Source of the DNA: Fasciola hepatica
Taxonomy: Eukaryota > Platyhelminthes > Trematoda > Plagiorchiida > Fasciolidae
DNA length: 64,000 nt
Direction: 5' to 3'
NCBI GenBank assembly: GCA_948099385.1
Contig: CANUEZ040000208.1
Coordinates: forward strand, 1,612,001-1,676,000
Positions within the stretch are counted from its first letter, which is position 1. Each line of letters begins with the position of its first letter. Below the pieces are notes generated by a model, which saw only the letters and a program-made list of their open reading frames with translations, was not told the origin of the DNA and did not search any database. Of this stretch, positions 52,280-64,000 are shown in pieces. Position numbers and translations under genes: made by a program.

Positions 52280-55200
52280 ACAACCAAATTCTCGCACACC
52301 GATCCAATCCTATGTTCCATCACTTCGCTATTTATGGGCCTAAGTAAAACCAACGCATTCCCTAATGAAAAATCGACACAGATTGCTCATACAATGCAAT
52401 AGAGCAGTAGCAGAGTAGATTTGTATAATATGATACTCCATGCAGCTTGAACACTGAACTGACCATTGAAAATGATGGAAGCACTGTACAGCTGTTTGAT
52501 CCGCTAAGGGAATCACGAGCATTGCACATGGACAGAACCCACTCGGAGACACAAACAAGGGTTGGGGTGAACGAATGTCAGTCGAACACCCAAAGCACAA
52601 GGCTATCCGATATGGGTCTCAACGCTTTGTTCAACATATACAATACATGATATAGCACAATCCCCAAATTGGCTTCGGATTTCGCTTTCGCTTTGAACGG
52701 TAACAACCAAATTCTCGCACACCGATCCAATCCTATGTTCCATTACTTATCTATTTATGGGCCTAAGTAAAACCAACGCATTCCCTTATGAACAATCCAC
52801 ACAGATTGCTCATACAATGCAATAGAGCAGTAGCAATGTAGATTTGTATAATATGATTCTCCATGCAGCTTGAACACTGAACTGACCATTGAAAATGATG
52901 GAAGCACTGTACAGCTGTTTGATCCGCTAAGGGAATCATGAGCATTGCACATGGACAGAACCCACTCGGAGACACAAACAAGGGTTGGGGTGAACGAATG
53001 TCAGTCGAACACCCAAACCACGAGGCTATCCGATATGGGTCTCAACGCTTTGTTCAACATATACAATACAGGATATAGCACAATCCCCAAATTGGCTTCG
53101 GATTTCGCTCTCGCTTTGAACGGTAACAACCAAATTCTCGCACACCGATCCAATCCTATGTTCCATCACTTCTCTATTTATGGGCCTAAATAAAACCAAG
53201 GCATTCCCTTATGAACAATCCCCACACAGATTGCTCATACAATGCAATAGAGCAGTAGCAGAGTAGATTTGTATATTATGATTCTCCATGCAGCTTGAAC
53301 ACTGAACTGACCATTGAAAATTATGGAAGCACTGTACAGCTGTTTGATCCGCTAAGGGAATCATGAGCATTGCACATGGACAGAACCCACTCGGAGACAC
53401 AAACAAGGGTTGGGGTGAACGAATGTCAGTCGAACACCCAAACCACAAGGCTATACCATATGGGTCTCAACGCTTTGTTCAACATATACACTACATGATA
53501 TAGCACAATCCTCAAATTGGCTTCGGCTTTCGCTTTCGCTTTGAACGGTAACAACCAAATTATCGCACACCGATCCAATCCTATGTTACATCACTTCTCT
53601 ATTTATGGGCCTAAGTAAAACCAAGGCATTCCCTTATGAACAATCCCCACACAGATTGCTCATACAATGCAATAGAGCAGTAGCAGAGTGGATTTGTATA
53701 ATATGATTCTCCATGCAGCTTGAACACTGAACTGACCATTGAAAATTATGGAAGCACTGTACAGCTGTTTGATCCGCTAAGGGAATCACGAGCATTGCAC
53801 ATGGACAGAGCCCACTCGGAGACACCAACATTGGTTGGGGTGAACGAATGTCAGTCGAACACCCAAACCACAAGGCTATCCCATATGGGTCTCAAAGCTT
53901 TGTTCAACATATACAATACATGATATAGCACAATCCCCAAATTGGCTTCGGCTTTCGCTTTCGCTTTGAACGGTAACAACCAAATTCTCGCACACCGATC
54001 CAATCCTATGTTCCATCACTTCTCTATTTATGGGCCTAAGTAAAACCAAGGCATTCCCTTATGAACAATCCACACAGATTGCTCATAAAATGCAATAGAG
54101 CAGTAGCAGAGTAGATTTGTATAATTTGATTCTCCATGCAGCTTGAACACTGAACTGACCATTGAAAATTATGGAAGCACTGTACAGCTGTTTGATCCGC
54201 TAAGGGAATCATGAGCATTGCACATGGACAGAACCCACTCGGAGACACGAACAAGGGTTGGGGTGAACGAATGTCAGTCGAACACCCAAACCACAAGCCT
54301 ATCCGATATGGGTCTCAACGCTTTGTTCAACATATACAATACATGATATAGCACAATCCCCAAATTGGATTCGGCTTTCGCTTTCGCATGGAACGGTAAC
54401 AACCAAATTCTCGCACACCGATCCAATCCTATGTTCCATCACTTCGCTATTTATGGGCCTAAGTAAAACCAACGCATTCCCTAATGAACAATCCACACAG
54501 ATTGCTCATACAATGCAATAGAGCAGTAGCAGAGTAGATTTGTATAATATGATACTCCATGCAGCTTGAACACTGAACTGACCATTGAAAATGATGGAAG
54601 CACTGTACAGCTGTTTGATCCGCTAAGGGAATCACGAGCATTGCACATGGACAGAACCCACTCGGAGACACAAACAAGGGTTGGGGTGAACGAATGTCAG
54701 TCGAACACCCAAAGCACAAGGCTATCCGATATGGGTCTCAACGCTTTGTTCAACATATACAATACATGATATAGCACAATCCCCAAATTGGCTTCGGATT
54801 TCGCTTTCGCTTTGAACGGTAACAACCAAATTCTCGCACACCGATCCAATCCTATGTTCCATTACTTATCTATTTATGGGCCTAAGTAAAACCAAGGCAT
54901 TCCCTTATGAACAATCTCCACACAGATTGCTCATACAATGCAATAGAGCAGTAGCAATGTAGATTTGTATAATATGATTCTCCATGCAGCTTGAACACTG
55001 AACTGACCATTGAAAATTATGGAAGCACTGTACAGCTGTTTGATCCGCTAAGGGAATCATGAGCATTGCACATGGACAGAACCCACTCGGAGACACAAAC
55101 AAGGGTTGGGGTGAACGAATGTCAGTCGAACACCCAAACCACAAGGCTATCCGATATGGGTCTCAACGCTTTGTTCAACATATACAATACATGTTATAGC

Positions 55201-55730
55201 ACAATCCCCAAATTGGCTTCGGCTTTCGCTTTCGCTTTGAACGGTAACAACCAAATTCTCGCACACCGATCCAATCCTATGTTCCATCACTTCTCTATTT
55301 ATGGGCCTAAATAAAACCAAGGCATTCCCTTATGAACAATCCACACAGATTGCTCATACAATGCAATAGAGCAGTAGCAGAGTAGATTTGTATATTATGA
55401 TTCTCCATGCAGCTTGAACACTGAACTGACCATTGAAAATTATGGAAGCACTGTACAGCTGTTTGATCCGCTAAGGGAATCATGAGCATTGCACATGGAC
55501 AGAACCCACTCGGAGACACAAACAAGGGTTGGGGTGAACGAATGTCAGTCGAACACCCAAACCACAAGGCTATACCATATGGGTCTCAAAGCTTTGTTCA
55601 ACATATACAATACATCATATAGCACAATCCTCAAATTGGCTTCGGCTTTCGCTTTCGCTTTGAACGGTAACAACCAAATTATCGCACACCGATCCAATCC
55701 TATGTTCCATCACTTCTCTATTTATGGGCC
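52280..55730 (+). repeat. Higher-order repeat, 5 monomers, period about 2,119 bp
   Basis: About 1.6 units are present. Marks at a 2,119-bp offset include CACTTCGCTATTTATGGGCC (52321 and 54440), CATTCCCTAATGAA (near 52356 and 54475), TATGATACTCCATG (near 52429 and 54548) and CATTACTTATCTATT (near 52741 and 54860). Further on, CAATCCTCAAATTGG and AAATTATCGCACACC recur at slightly shorter spacing because a two-base deletion lies in the second unit. The match fades near 55.7 kb. Confidence 0.8.
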
Positions 55731-58700
55731 TAAGTAAAACCAAGGCATTCCCTTATGAACAATCCAAACAGATTGCTCATACAATGCAATAGAGCAGTAG
55801 CAGAGTAGATTTGTATAATATGATTCTCCATGCAGCTTGAACACTGAACTGACCATTGAAAATGATGGAAGCACTGTACAGCTGTTTGATCCGCTAAGGG
55901 AATCACGAGCATTGCACATGGAAAGAACCCACACGGAGACACGAACAAGGGTTGGGGTGAACGAATGTCAGTCGAACACCCAAAGCACAAGGCTATCCCA
56001 TATGGGTCTCAAAGCTTTGTTCAACATATACAATACATGATATAGCACAATCCCCAAATTGGCTTCGGCTTTCGCTCTCGCTTTGAACGGTAACAACCAA
56101 ATTCTCGCACACCGATCCAATCCTATGTTCCATCACTTCTCTATTTATGGGCCTAAGTAAAACCAAGGCATTCCCTTATGAACAATCCACACACAGATTG
56201 CTCATACAATGCAATAGAGCAGTAGCAGAGTAGATTTGTATAAAATGATTCTCCATGCAGCTTGAACACTGAACTGACCATTGAAAATTATGGAAGCACT
56301 GTACAGCTGTTTGATCCGCTAAGGGAATCATGAGCATTGCACATGGACAGAACCCACTCGGAGACACGAACAAGGGTTGGGGTGAACGAATGTCAGTCGA
56401 ACACCCAAACCACAAGCCTATCCGATATGGGTCTCAACGCTTTGTTCAACATATACAATACATGATATAGCACAATCCCCAAATTGGCTTCGGATTTCGC
56501 TTTCGCTTTGAACGGTAACAACCAAATTCTCGCACTCCGATCCAATCCTATGTTCCATCACTTCTCTATTTATGGGCCTAAGTAAAACCAAGGCATTCCC
56601 TTATGAACAATCCCCACACAGGTTGCTCATACAATGCAATAGAGCAGTAGCAGAGTAGATTTGTATAATATGATTCTCCATGCAGCTTGAACACTGAACT
56701 GACCGTTGGAAATTATGGAAGCACTGTACAGCTGTTTGATCCGCTAAGGGAATCATGAGCATTGCACATGGACAGAGCCCACTCGGAGACACGAACAAGG
56801 GTTGGGGTGAACGAATGTCCGTCGAACACCCAAACCACAAGCCTATCCGATATCGGTCTCAACGCTTTGTTCAACATATACACTACATGATATAGCACAA
56901 TCCCCAAATTGGCTTCGGCTTTCGCTTTCGCTTTGAACGGTAACAACCAAATTCTCGCACACCGATCCAATCCAATGTTACATCACTTCTCTATTTATGG
57001 GCCTAAGTAAAACCAAGGCATTCCCTTATGAACAATCCCCACACAGATTGCTCATACAATGCAATAGAGCAGTAGCAGAGTAGATTTGTATAATATGATT
57101 CTCCATGCAGCTTGAACACTGAACTGACCATTGAAAATGATGGAAGCACTGTACAGCTGTTTGATCCGCTAAGGGAATCATGAGCATTGCACATGGACAG
57201 AGCCCACACGGGGACACGAACAAGGGTTGGGGTGAACGATTGTCAGTCGAACACCCAAACCACAAGGCTATCCCATATGGGTCTCAACGCTTTGTTCAAC
57301 ATATACAATACATGATATAGCACAATCCCCAAATTGGCTTCGGATTTCGCTTTCGCTTTGAACGGTAACAACCAAATTCTCGCACTCCGATCCAATCCTA
57401 TGTTCCATCACTTCTCTATTTATGGGCCTAAGTAAAACCAAGGCATTCCGTTATGAACAATCCACACAGATTGCTCATACAATGCAATAGAGCAGTAGCA
57501 GAGTAGATTTGTATAATATGATTCTCCATGCAGCTTGAACACTGAACTAACCGTTGGAAATTATGGAAGCACTGTACAGCTGTTTGATCCGCTAAGGGAA
57601 TCATGAGCATTGCACATGGACAGAGCCCACTCGGAGACACGAACAAGGGTTGGGGTGAACGAATGTCCGTCGAACACCCAAACCACAAGGCTATCCCATA
57701 TGGGTCTCAACGCTTTGTTCAACATATACAATACATGATATAGCACAATCCCCAAATTGGCTTCGGATTTCGCTTTCGCTTTGAACGGTAACAACCAAAT
57801 TCTCGCACACCGATCCAATCCTATGTTCCATCACTTCTCTATTTATGGGCCTAAGTAAAACCAAGGCATTCCCTTATGAACAATCCACACAGATTGCCCA
57901 TACAATGCCATAGAGCAGTAGCAGAGTAGATTTGTATAATATGATTCTCCATGCAGCTTGAACACTGAACTGACCGTTGGAAATTATGGAAGCACTGTAC
58001 AGCTGTTTGATCCGCTAAGGGAATCATGAGCATTGCACATGGACAGAACCCACTCGGAGATAGGAACAAGGGTTGGGGTGAACGAATGTCAGTCGAACAC
58101 CCAAACCACAAGGCTATCCGATATGGGTCTCAACGCTTTGTTCAACATATACACTACATGATATAGCACAATCCCCAAATTGGCTTCGGCTTTCGCTTTC
58201 GCTTTGAACGGTAACAACCAAATTCTCGCACACCGATCCAATCCTGTGTTACATCAGTTCTCTATTTATGGGCCTAAGTAAAACCAAGGCATTCCCTTAT
58301 GAACAATCCCCAAACAGATTGCTCATACAATGCAATAGAGCAGTAGCAGAGTAGATTTGTATAATATGATTCTCCATGCAGCTTGAACACTGAACTGACC
58401 ATTGAAAATTATGAAGCACTGTACAGCTGTTTGATCCGCTAAGGGAATCATGAGCATTGCACATGGACAGAGCCCACACGGGGACACGAACAAGGGTTGG
58501 GGTGAACGAATGTCAGTCGAACACCCAAACCACAAGGCTATCCGATATCGGTCTCAACGCTTTGTTCAACATATACACTACATGATATAGCACAATCCCC
58601 AAATTGGCTTCGGCTTTCGCTTTCGCTTTGAACGGTAACAACCAAATTCTCGCACACCGATCCAATCCTATGTTCCATCACTTCTCTATTTATGGGCCTA

Positions 58701-61639
58701 AGTAAAACCAACGCATTCCCTTATGAACAATCCCCACACAGATTGCTCATACAATGCAATAGAGCAATAGCAGAATAGATTTATATAATATGATTCTCCA
58801 TGCAGCTTGAACACTGAACTGACCATTGAAAATTATGGAAGCACTGTACAGCTGTTTGATCCGCTAAGAGAATCATGAGCATTGCACATGGACAGAACCC
58901 ACTCGGAGACACGAACAAGGGTTGGGCTGAACGAATGTCAGTCGAACACCCAAACCACAAGCCTATCCGATATGGGTCTCAACGCTTTGTTCAACATATA
59001 CAATACATGATATAGCACAATCCCCAAATTGGCTTCGGATTTCGCTTTCGCTTTGAACGGTAACAACCAAATTCTCGCACACCGATCCAATCCTATGTTC
59101 CATCACTTCTCTATTTATGGGCCTAAGTAAAACCAAGGCATTCCCTTATGAACAATCCCCACACAAATTGCTCATACAATGCAATAGAGCAGTAGCAGAG
59201 TAGATTTGTATGATATGATTCTCCATGCAGCTTGAACACTGAACTGACCATTGAAAATTATGAAGCACTGTACAGCTGTTTGATCCGCTAAGGGGATCAT
59301 GAGCATTGCACATGGACAGAACCCACTCGGAGACACGAACAAGGGTTGGGGTGAACGAATGTCAGTCGAACACCCAAACCACAAGGCTATCCCATATGGG
59401 TCTCAACGATTTGTTCAACATATACACTACATGATATAGCACAATCCCCAAATTGGCTTCGGATTTTGCTTTCGCTTCGAACGGTAACAACCAAATTCTC
59501 GCACACCGATCCAATCCTATGTTCCATCACTTCTCTATTTATGGGCCTAAATAAAACCAAGGCATTCCCTTATGAACAATCCAAACAGATTGCTCATACA
59601 ATGCAATAGAGCAGTAGCAGAGTAGATTTGTATATTATGATTCTCCATGCAGCTTGAACACTGAACTGACCGTTGGAAATTATGGAAGCACTGTACAGCT
59701 GTTTGATCCGCTAAGGGAATCATGAGCATTGCACATGGACAGAGCCCACTCGGAGACACGAACAAGGGTTGGGGTGAACGAATGTCAGTCGAACACCCAA
59801 ACCACAAGGCTATCCCATATGGGTCTCAACGCTTTGTTCAACATATACAATACATGATATAGCACAATCCCCAAATTGGCTTTGGCTTTCGCTTTCGCTT
59901 TGAACGGTAACAACCAAATTCTCGCACACCGATCCAATCATATGTTCCATCACTTCTCTATTTATGGGCCTAAGTAAAACCAAGGCATTCCCTTATGAAC
60001 AATCCCCACACAGATTGCTCATACAATGCAATAGAGCAGTACCAGAGTAGATTTGTATAATATGATTCTCCATGCAGCTTGAACACTGAACTGACCATTG
60101 GAAATTATGGAAGCACTGTACAGCTGTTTGATCCGCTAAGGGAATCATGAGCATTGCACATGAACAGAGCCCACTCGGAGACACGAACAAGGGTTGGGGT
60201 GAACGAATGTCAGTCGAACACCCAAACCACAAGCCTATCCCATATGGGTCTCAACGCTTTGTTCAACATATACACTACATGATATAGCACAATCCCCAAA
60301 TTGGCTTCGGCTTTCGCTTTCGCTTTGAACGGTAACAACCAAATTCTCGCACACCGATCCAATCCTATGTTCCATCACTTCTCTATTTATGGGCCTAAGT
60401 AAAACCAAGGCATTCCCTTATGAACAATCCACACTGATTGCTCATACAATGCAATAGAGCAGTAGCAATGTAGATTTGTATAATATGATTCTCCATGCAG
60501 CTTGAACACTGAACTGACCATTGAAAATTATGGAAGCACTGTACAGCTGTTCGATCCGCTAAGGGAATCATGAGCATTGCACATGGACAGAGCCCACTCG
60601 GAGACACGAACAAGGGTTGGGGTGAACGAATGTCAGTCGAACACCCAAACCACAAGGCTATCCGATATGGGTCTCAAAGCTTTGTTCAACATATACACTA
60701 CATGATATAGCACAATCCCCAAATTGGCTTCGGATTTCGCTTTCGCTTTGAACGGTAACAACCAAATTCTCGCACACCGATCCAATCCTATGTTCCATCA
60801 CCTCTCTATTTATGGGCCTAAGTAAAACCAAGGCATTCCCTTATGAACAATCCACACTGATTGCTCATACAATGCAACAGAGCAGTAGCAGAGTAGATTT
60901 GTATAATATGATTCTCCATGCAGCTTGAACACTGAACTGACCATTGAAAATTATGGAAGCACTGTACAGCTGTTTGATCCGCTAAGGGAATCATGAGCAT
61001 TGCAAATGGACAGAACCCACTCGGAGACACGAACAAGGGTTGGGGTGAACGAATGTCAGTCGAACACCCAAACCACAAGCCTATCAGATATGGGTCTCAA
61101 CGCTTTGTTCAACATATACACTACATGATATAGCACAATCCCCAAATTGGCTTCGGATTTTTCTTTCGCTTCGAACGGTAACAACCAAATTCTCGCACAC
61201 CGATCCAATCCTATGTTCCATCACTTCTCTATTTATGGGCCTAAATAAAACCAAGGCATTCCCTTATGAACAATCCCCACACAGATTGCTCATACAATGC
61301 AATAGAGCAGTAGCAGATTAGATTTGTATAATATGATTTTCCATGCAGCTTGAACACTGAACTGACCATTGGAAATTATGGAGCACTGTACAGCTGTTTG
61401 ATCCGCTAAGGGAATCATGAGCATTGCACATGGACAGAACCCACTCGGAGACGCCAACTAGGGTTGGGGTGAACGAATGTCAGTCGAACACCCAAACCAC
61501 AAGGCTATCCCATATGGGTCTCAACGCTTTGTTCAACATATACACTACATGATATAGCACAATCCCCAAATTGGCTTCGGCTTTCGCTTTCGCTTTGAAC
61601 GGTAACAACCAAATTCTCGCACACCGATCCAATCCTATG

Positions 61640-63315
61640 TTCCATCACTTCTCTATTTATGGGCCTAAGTAAAACCAAGGCATTCCCTTATGAACAATCC
61701 ACACAGATTGCCCATACAATGCCATAGAGCAGTAGCAGAGTAGATTTGTATATTATGATTCTCCATGCAGCTTGAACACTGAACTGACCATTGAAAATTA
61801 TGGAAGCACTGTACAGCTGTTTGATCCGCTAAGGGAATCATGAGCATTGCACATGGACAGAACCCACTCGGAGACACGAACAAGGGTTGGGGTGAACGAA
61901 TGTCAGTCGAACACCCAAACCACAAGGCTATCCGATATGGGTCTCAACGCTTTGTTCAACATATACACTACATGATATAGCACAATCCCCAAATTGGCTT
62001 CGGATTTTGCTTTCGCTTTGAACGGTAACAACCAAATTCTCGCACACCGATCCAATCCTATGTTCCATCACTTCTCTATTTATGGGCCTAAGTAAAACCA
62101 ACGCATTCCCTTATGAACAATCCCCACACAGATTGCTCATACAATGCAATAGAGCAGCAGCAATGTAGATTTGTATAATATGATTCTCCATGCAGCTTGA
62201 ACACTGAACTGACCATTGTAAATTATGGAAGCACTGTACAGCTGTTTGATCCGCTAAGGGAATCATGAGCATTGCACATGGACAGAGCCCACTCGGAGAC
62301 ACCAACATTGGTTGGGGTGAACGAATGTCAGTCGAACACCCAAACCACAAGGCTATCCGATATGGGTCTCAACGCTTTGTTCAACATATACAATACATGA
62401 TATAGCACAATCCCCAAATAGGCTTCGGCTTTCGCTTTCGCTTTGAACGGTAACAACCAAATTCTCGCACACCGATCCAATCCTATGTTCCATCACTTCT
62501 CTATTTATGGGCCTAAGTAAAACCAAGGCATTCCCTTATGAACAATCCACACAGATTGCCCATACAATGCCATAGAGCAGTAGCAGAGTAGATTTGTATA
62601 TTATGATTCTCCATGCAGCTTGAACACTGAACTGACCATTGAAAATTATAGAAGCACTGTACAGCTGTTTGATCCGCTAAGGGAATCATGAGCATTGCAC
62701 ATGGACAGAACCCACTCGGAGACACGAACAAGGGTTGGGGTGAACGAATGTCAGTCGAACACCCAAACCACAAGGCTATACCATATGGGTCTCAACGCTT
62801 TGTTCAACATATACACTACATGATATAGCACAATCCCCAAATTGGCTTCGGATTTTGCTTTCGCTTTGAACGGTAACAACCAAATTCTCGCACACCGATC
62901 CAATCCTATGTTCCATCACTTCTCTATTTATGGGCCTAAGTAAAACCAAGGCATTCCCTTATGAACAATCCCCACACAGATTGATCATACAATGCAATAG
63001 AGCAGCAGCAATGTAGATTTGTATAATATGATTCTCCATGCAGCTTGAACACTGAACTGACCATTGGAAATTATGGAAGCACTGTACAGCTGTTTGATCC
63101 GCTAAGGGAATCATGAGCATTGCACATGGACAGAGCCCACTCGGAGACACCAACATTGGTTGGGGTGAACGAATGTCAGTCGAACACCCAAACCACAAGG
63201 CTATCCGATATGGGTCTCAACGCTTTGTTCAACATATACAATACATGATATAGCACAATCCCCAAATAGGCTTCGGCTTTCGCTTTCGCTTTGAACGGTA
63301 ACAACCAAATTCTCG
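61640..63315 (+). repeat. Higher-order repeat, 2 monomers, period 848 bp
   Basis: Two monomers alternate: one with GATTGCCCATACAATGCCATAG (near 61706 and 62554) and GGATTTTGCTTTCGC, the other with GAGCAGCAGCAATGTAG (near 62151 and 62999), CACCAACATTGGTTGG and CCCCAAATAGGC (near 62412 and 63260). The unit is a 423-bp plus a 425-bp monomer. The first mark also appears alone near 57895, nine monomers earlier, so the pair was built from monomers already present in this part of the array. Confidence 0.8.
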
Positions 63316-64000
63316 CACACCGATCCAATCATATGTTCCATCACTTCTCTATTTATGGGCCAAAGTAAAACCAAGGCATTCCCTTATGAACAATCCACAC
63401 ACAGATTGCTCATACAATGCAATAGAGCAGTAGCAGAGTAGATTTGTATAATATGATTCTCCATGCAGCTTGAACACTGAACTGACCATTGAAAATTATG
63501 GAAGCACTGTACAGCTGTTTGATCCGCTAAGGGAATCATGAGCATTGCACATGGACAGAGCCCACACGGGGACACGAACAAGGGTTGGGGTGAACGATTG
63601 TCAGTCGAACACCCAAACCACAAGGCTATCCCATGTGGGTCTCAAAGCTTTGTTCAACATATACACTACATGATATAGCACAATCCCCAAATTGGATTCG
63701 GCTTTCGCTTTCGCTTTGAACGGTAACAACCAAATTCTCGCACACCGATCCAATCCTATGTTCCATCACTTCTCTATTTATGGGTCTAAGTAAAACCAAG
63801 GCATTCCCTTATGAACAATCCCCACACAGATTGCTCATACAATGCAATAGAGCAGTAGCAGAGTAGATTTGTATAATATGATTCTCCATGCAGCTTGAAC
63901 ACTGAACTGACCATTGAAAATGATGGAAGCACTGTACAGCTGTTTGATCCGCTAAGGGAATCATGAGCATTGCACATGGACAGAGCCCACTCGGAGACAC

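Larger units (their letters stand above)
49922..64000 (+). repeat. 425-bp satellite DNA, right array (about 33 monomers)
   Basis: The same satellite family in the same orientation resumes in mid-monomer exactly where the left array stopped, and runs off the end of the window. Many monomers here are 423 bp because of the AATCCACACAG deletion (for example near 51524, 54069, 55340, 57460, 60427 and 60850). Typical marks are CAGAACCCACTCGGAG, ATATACACTACATG and CTATCCCATATGGG. The CACATGGGAACAATGTCC variant, frequent at 36.7-45.4 kb, was not seen here. No gene is visible. Confidence 0.96.

Noticed and set aside
1..64000. CRISPR-like array (regular direct repeats)
   Set aside because: Repeats are 425 bp with no short repeat and unique spacer pattern, no cas genes, and the retrotransposon is eukaryotic in type.

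Overview
The window is almost entirely one eukaryotic satellite DNA array. About 60.1 kb of the 64 kb is a head-to-tail tandem repeat with a monomer of about 425 bp (observed 423-425 bp), roughly 141-142 copies, all in the same orientation. It runs off both ends of the window. A single 3.85-kb non-LTR retrotransposon on the minus strand (46068-49916) interrupts it. I see no host protein-coding gene, tRNA, rRNA, CRISPR array or bacterial-type operon.

Organism: the retrotransposon encodes an AP-type endonuclease followed by a reverse transcriptase, with the domain order, C-terminal tail and ATG-rich 3' tail typical of the RTE clade. From memory, its protein reads most like copies abundant in trematode flatworms, especially schistosomes. 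This points to a flatworm, probably a blood fluke. That placement is inference without a database search. I do not recognise the 425-bp satellite as a named family.

Layout. The left array (1-46067, about 108 monomers) is a mosaic of sequence subtypes with a higher-order period that changes along its length. The periods are: 3-mer (1,273 bp) near 3.4-6.0 kb; 6-mer (2,548 bp) near 11.4-16.6 kb; 2-mer (850 bp) near 21.2-23.0 kb; 7-mer (2,973 bp) near 24.6-30.4 kb; 4-mer (about 1,700 bp) near 30.2-36.6 kb; an almost perfect 6-mer (2,550 bp) at 36.5-41.6 kb; and a second 6-mer (2,549 bp) from about 42.0 kb, cut off by the retrotransposon. The retrotransposon lies between 5-bp duplications of satellite sequence (CCATT). 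Its single long ORF is broken by two in-frame stops but is otherwise intact over about 1,096 codons. The right array (49922-64000, about 33 monomers) carries other subtypes, with a 5-mer (2,119 bp) at 52.3-55.7 kb and a 2-mer (848 bp) at 61.6-63.3 kb.

The many short ORFs in both strands of the satellite are best explained as by-products of one sequence repeated more than 140 times. The main interest is in array evolution: shifting higher-order periods, recombinant monomers, an uneven spread of variation along the monomer, and an old-looking insertion sitting where array character changes. I found no evidence for a new enzymatic or defence system.
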